Assembly: GCF_023156535.1 (NCBI RefSeq)
Contig: NZ_JALNMH010000008.1
Coordinates: 62,001-126,000, forward strand
Direction of reading: 5' to 3'
DNA: 64,000 nucleotides
Source: Pseudomarimonas salicorniae
Lineage (GTDB): Bacteria; Pseudomonadota; Gammaproteobacteria; Xanthomonadales; Xanthomonadaceae
Both the position numbers and the translations under genes were made by a program. The notes below the pieces were generated by a model. That model ran no database searches and had not been told where the DNA came from. It worked only from the letters and a program-made list of their open reading frames with translations. Below are positions 59,423 through 64,000 of this stretch, piece after piece (the first letter of the stretch is position 1; every line of letters starts with the position of its first letter).

Positions 59423-60778
59423 ATGCGAACGCTTCCCACCGTGCTGCGCGGCCTTGCCGGCCTAGCCGCCTGCCTCACCATTCTAGGCGTCCCCTCGCCC
59501 GCCCGCGCCGATTGCGAAAGGCTGCTGGTCTCCGGCTACCACTCCACGGTGCATGTCTATGACGGCTGTACCGGCGGCTTCCTGCGCGAGCTGGATGCGC
59601 GCACCCGCCTCAATGGCGCCCAGGCGGTGCGCGAGCGCGACGGCCTGCTCTACGTGGTGGCCGAAGGCAGCAACACCATCGTGCGCTACCGCGCCGACAG
59701 CTTCGAGTTCGTGGACTTCTTCGTCAGCGTGACCGGCAACCCCGGGATCACAGGGGTCACCTTCGGCCCCGACGGCGACATGTACCTCGGCGGCTACAAC
59801 AGCGATTCGGTATTCCGCTTCGATGGCCAGACCGGCGCCGCCAAGGGCGAGGTCGTTCGCCGGGCGGATGGCGCCAATGGCGTCGACAACGGACTTGTGT
59901 TCGGCCCGGACGGCCTGCTCTACGTGCCCGGATTCGACAGCCACAACGTCATCCGCTGGAATCCGGCCACCGGTCGCAGCGAGACCTTCATCGCCAGCGG
60001 CTCGGGCGGGCTGCTCCGCACCCGCGGCATCCTCTTCGAGCCGGACGGAAGCGGCGTGCTGGTCAGCAGCGAGGGCTCTGGCGAGATCCTGCGCTACCAC
60101 CGCGACGGACGATTCGACCGCCGCCTGGCGCAGTTCGAGTTCGGTCCCAACGGCATGGCCTACGCGGCCGACGGCAACCTCCTGGTCACCGGTTTCGGTG
60201 GCGATCGGGTCGAGCGGGTCGACCCACGTACTGGCCAGCGCCTCGGCACCCTGGTCCCGGCGGGCAGCGGCGGCCTGAGCGGCGCCACCTTCCTGACCAT
60301 CCTCCCGCCCACCGCGGCCCCCGAGCCGGTGCTCGACACTGCCCAGATCGGCAGCCAGTACTGGGTCACGGGGGCCGGCCTGCCCGAGGGCAAACGGCTG
60401 GAGCTGGAGCTTTTCAGCAGCACCGGCACCGGCTTCGGTGATCGCTTCAATGCCGCCGAGCTGGCCGAAAAGCGCTGGGGCCGGCTGCGCATCGACTTCA
60501 CCGGCTGCGACAGCGGAGAGTTCAGCTGGGCCTCAAGCGCGGCGGACAGCGCCGGCTTTGGTGACGGTGGCTACCCGCTGGAACGCATCGCGCCCAATCC
60601 AGCCAGCGAACGCTGCCAGGCCGAAGGCTTCGCCAGCGTCAGCGGCCACGAGTGGATGGCCGGCACCTGGTTCGGCGGACCGGCGCGCAGCGGCGAGGGG
60701 CTGTTTATCGACGTGCTGGCCGACGGCGTGGTGCTGGCGGCGTGGTTCACCCATCGGCCGGCGGCCGAGGCGAAGTAG
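59423..60778 (+). CDS. Secreted NHL/SMP-30-like beta-propeller protein
   Basis: A 451-residue exported protein. Signal peptide about residues 1-29 (ending ARA). Residues about 35-300 are NHL-like repeats with the recurring FGPDGDMYLGGYNSDSVFRFD pattern (GPDGLLYVPGFDSHNVIRW, EPDGSGVLVSSEGSGEILRY). The C-terminal about 140 residues are a separate domain with GSQYWVTGAG, WGRLRIDFTGCDSG and GTWFGGPARSGEGLFIDVL, which I know as a recurring but unnamed domain of secreted Xanthomonad proteins. Function unknown. GGAG precedes the ATG. It is divergent from the CadC-like regulator. Confidence 0.83.
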   Translation: MRTLPTVLRGLAGLAACLTILGVPSPARADCERLLVSGYHSTVHVYDGCTGGFLRELDARTRLNGAQAVRERDGLLYVVAEGSNTIVRYRADSFEFVDFFVSVTGNPGITGVTFGPDGDMYLGGYNSDSVFRFDGQTGAAKGEVVRRADGANGVDNGLVFGPDGLLYVPGFDSHNVIRWNPATGRSETFIASGSGGLLRTRGILFEPDGSGVLVSSEGSGEILRYHRDGRFDRRLAQFEFGPNGMAYAADGNLLVTGFGGDRVERVDPRTGQRLGTLVPAGSGGLSGATFLTILPPTAAPEPVLDTAQIGSQYWVTGAGLPEGKRLELELFSSTGTGFGDRFNAAELAEKRWGRLRIDFTGCDSGEFSWASSAADSAGFGDGGYPLERIAPNPASERCQAEGFASVSGHEWMAGTWFGGPARSGEGLFIDVLADGVVLAAWFTHRPAAEAK

Positions 60779-60849
60779 CTCGGGGCAATAGGTACAGGCG
60801 AGCCTGCTCGCCTGCCTTGGAGCCCTGCGAAAGCGCAGTCAGCCGCGCT

Positions 60850-61655
60850 CTACGGAAGGGGCGCCGCCAGTGGGTCGGGGTAGCGGCGTCCGGGGCGGAC
60901 CGGCTGGAAGCATTCTGCCTCGCGGCAGAAACCGGGATCACCGCCACGGGGATGCCAGCCCCGCAGCCCCATCAGGGGCAGCGGGCGCATCTCTTGAGGA
61001 TCCTGCAACAGGTCGCCGCAGGCGATGGCGGCGGAGACCCGGCCCACAGCCGCCTCGCGGTCGAGTCGGGGGTCGATGACTACCAGCGCCTTACCGACCA
61101 GCAGACGTCCGGGTTCGAGGGCGTGTTCAAGCAGGGCGTGGCCGATCACCACGACCGAAACGTCCTCCGCCGCCAGGGCCGGGAACAGCCGGTCCCAGGC
61201 GTGGCGGTCCCAGTCATCGAGCGCCGCACGATCGCGCAGCAGCACCAGCACACCGGCTTCGTCGAAATGGGTCAGGGCCTGTTGGCCGCGGGAACGCTGC
61301 TTGTTGCCCAGCCGGGCGACGTCGGCCGCCTGGCGGGCGTTCATCGCCCGCTTGACCGATGGCCAGCGCAGCCAGATCAGCGCATTCAGCAGGTCGTGCC
61401 AGTTGGCTTCCCGGGTGGCGATACCACGGCCGGCGGCGATGCGCTGCTCGTAGTGCAGGCCGTCTTCGAGCAACGCCGGCGATTGGGCAACGAAGCGCAG
61501 GTCCATGCCCTGCTCCGCCGCCGCCGACTCCAGCGCCGCGCAGTCCGGCCAGGCTTCGCCCTCGAGCAAGCCGCGCCAGCGCTCGAAGTCGGCGAAGACC
61601 GGGTGATCGAAGCAGGCCGGCGGCACCGCGTCGCGCGGAGGCGCGCGAAAGCGCA

Positions 61656-61656
<1 letters not shown>
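60850..61656 (-). CDS. DUF3025 domain protein
   Basis: A 268-residue protein of the DUF3025 family, recognised from RGIATREANWHDLLNALIWLRWPSVKRAMNARQ and ALTHFDEAGVLVLLRD and the C-terminal LMGLRGWHPRGGDPGFCREAECFQP, which suggests the end is close to complete. No enzymatic motif is known for the family. The start overlaps the rimO stop (TGATG), so it is translated together with rimO. Confidence 0.85.
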
Positions 61657-62984
<1,328 letters not shown>

Positions 62985-63092
62985 GGGACATCCGGATGGG
63001 GCCACACGGCCCTGAACCCGCGGATTATCCCGGATTCGACGCGCCCGCGCAGGCCGGGAAATCCTCGGGGCGCGGCGGCCGGTAAGGTCCGT

Positions 63093-64000
63093 TCAGAGTG
63101 AGTCGAGCGCGATGCGCCCTGTCCGCACCAGCTCCAGCTGCGATTCCGCGGACTCCGGGCGCCCGAGCAGGAAGCCCTGCAGCTCGTCGCAGCCCAGCCC
63201 GCGCAGCAGGCGCATCTGCTCTGCGGTCTCGACACCCTCGGCGGAAACCCGCATGCCCAGCTCGTGGCCAATGGCGATGATGGTGCGGGCGATGGCCGCG
63301 TCGCTGCCCTCGCTGCGCAGGTCGGAGACGAAGCTGCGGTCGATCTTCAGCTTGTCGAAGGCGAAGCGCTTGAGGTAGGCGAGCGAGGAATAGCCGGTGC
63401 CGAAGTCATCGAGCGCCAGGCTGATGCCGAGGTCACGCAGCCGGTCGAGGGTGTCGCGGACGCGGTCGAGGCTTTCCATCAGCGAACTTTCGGTCAGTTC
63501 GAACTGCAGCGCGCCGCGGGGAATCTCGTGCTCGGCGAGCGTCTCGGCGACGCGGGCGGCGAAATCGGCGCGGAGGATCTGCTGGGCCGAGACATTGATC
63601 GCCAGCGGCACCGGAGGCAGATCCGCCGCCTGCCAGGCGCGCCACTGCCGGCAGGCCAGCTCCAGCACCCGCCCGCCCACCTGGGGCATCAGCCCCAGCG
63701 ATTCGGCGATCGGAACGAAACGGCCGGGCGGCACCGGACCCAACGGCGAGCGCGTCCAGCGCACCAGCGCCTCGAAGCTGGAAAGCGAGCCGTCCTCTGC
63801 GGAGAACTGCGGCTGGTAGTGAAGCTCCAGCTCGTCGCGCTCGACCGCGCCGCGCAGGTGCACGCCCAGCGAGAGGCGGTCCTCGAAGTCCTGCATGGTG
63901 GCTTCGGAATACACGCAGACCACGTCGCGGCCCTCGCGCTTGGCCTGGGCCATCGCCGCCTCGGCCCGGCGCAGCAGCTCACCGGGTGTGCGGCCGTGCT
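63093..64000 (-). CDS. GGDEF-EAL protein, C-terminal part (5' end outside the window)
   Basis: A cyclic-di-GMP phosphodiesterase of which about 302 residues are inside the window. The right-hand edge encodes the end of a GGDEF domain (GRTPGELLRRAEAAMAQAKREGRD). The EAL domain (about 63120-63850) has all key motifs: FEALVRW, the metal Asn in AINVSAQQ, FELTESSLM, DDFGTGYSSLAYL, KIDRSFV and AEGVETAEQ. It should be an active phosphodiesterase; whether the GGDEF part is active cannot be seen. Confidence 0.93.
   Translation of the reverse strand, partial: HGRTPGELLRRAEAAMAQAKREGRDVVCVYSEATMQDFEDRLSLGVHLRGAVERDELELHYQPQFSAEDGSLSSFEALVRWTRSPLGPVPPGRFVPIAESLGLMPQVGGRVLELACRQWRAWQAADLPPVPLAINVSAQQILRADFAARVAETLAEHEIPRGALQFELTESSLMESLDRVRDTLDRLRDLGISLALDDFGTGYSSLAYLKRFAFDKLKIDRSFVSDLRSEGSDAAIARTIIAIGHELGMRVSAEGVETAEQMRLLRGLGCDELQGFLLGRPESAESQLELVRTGRIALDSL

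Overview
The window is about 68% G+C chromosomal DNA from a gammaproteobacterium, most probably of the order Xanthomonadales (Lysobacterales). The evidence is a Xanthomonas-type acetylated arginine operon (a fused NAG synthase/kinase, an N-acetylornithine carbamoyltransferase and an acetylcitrulline-type ArgE), the gene order greA - rpfE-like - recJ known from the Xanthomonas rpf region, and carAB, lpxC, rimO and tmRNA of gammaproteobacterial type. Genus cannot be decided. No phage, insertion sequence or CRISPR array is visible.

Layout. 1-9.5 kb: a propeller-type sensor histidine kinase (3' end outside the window), tmRNA transcribed divergently from it, a YtrA-like GntR regulator with a palindromic operator, a membrane protein, a penicillin-binding-type serine hydrolase and a zinc-free quinone-oxidoreductase-like dehydrogenase. 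9.7-12.2 kb: modABC molybdate importer. 12.2-16.4 kb: aldo/keto reductase, a MarR-GNAT fusion with a perfect palindrome over its -10 box, and a von Willebrand lipoprotein. 16.5-20 kb: a broken beta-lactamase-like gene fused to the end of a two-subunit molybdenum hydroxylase. 20-28 kb: ABC-2 exporter, PspC, lpxC, a PH-domain protein, a PyrR-like enzyme, YggL, phasin, a TPR protein and a Tsx-like porin. 28-35.6 kb: recJ, rpfE-like, greA, carB, carA. 35.9-39.1 kb: a SUMF1-fold lipoprotein, RNase D and tRNA-Pro. 39.2-46.9 kb: argF-argG-argE-argAB-argC-argH. 47-64 kb: chrA, a HerA-like ATPase, a TonB receptor, a repeat-rich gap, AbgT plus greB, a CadC-like sensor, a secreted beta-propeller protein, DUF3025, rimO and a GGDEF-EAL protein (5' end outside the window).

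The most notable signal is in front of argF. A 32-codon leader ORF with four arginine codons in a five-codon stretch ends in a stop codon that overlaps a segment able to pair with the 5' arm of a strong intrinsic terminator; the terminator lies directly before argF. This has all parts of a ribosome-mediated, arginine-sensing transcription attenuator for the six-gene arg operon. The same operon also carries three heptanucleotide repeat arrays: one against the argAB start codon, one inside the 5' coding end of argG and one, inverted, behind argF. Two further families of dispersed palindromic repeats occupy the larger gene-free gaps.
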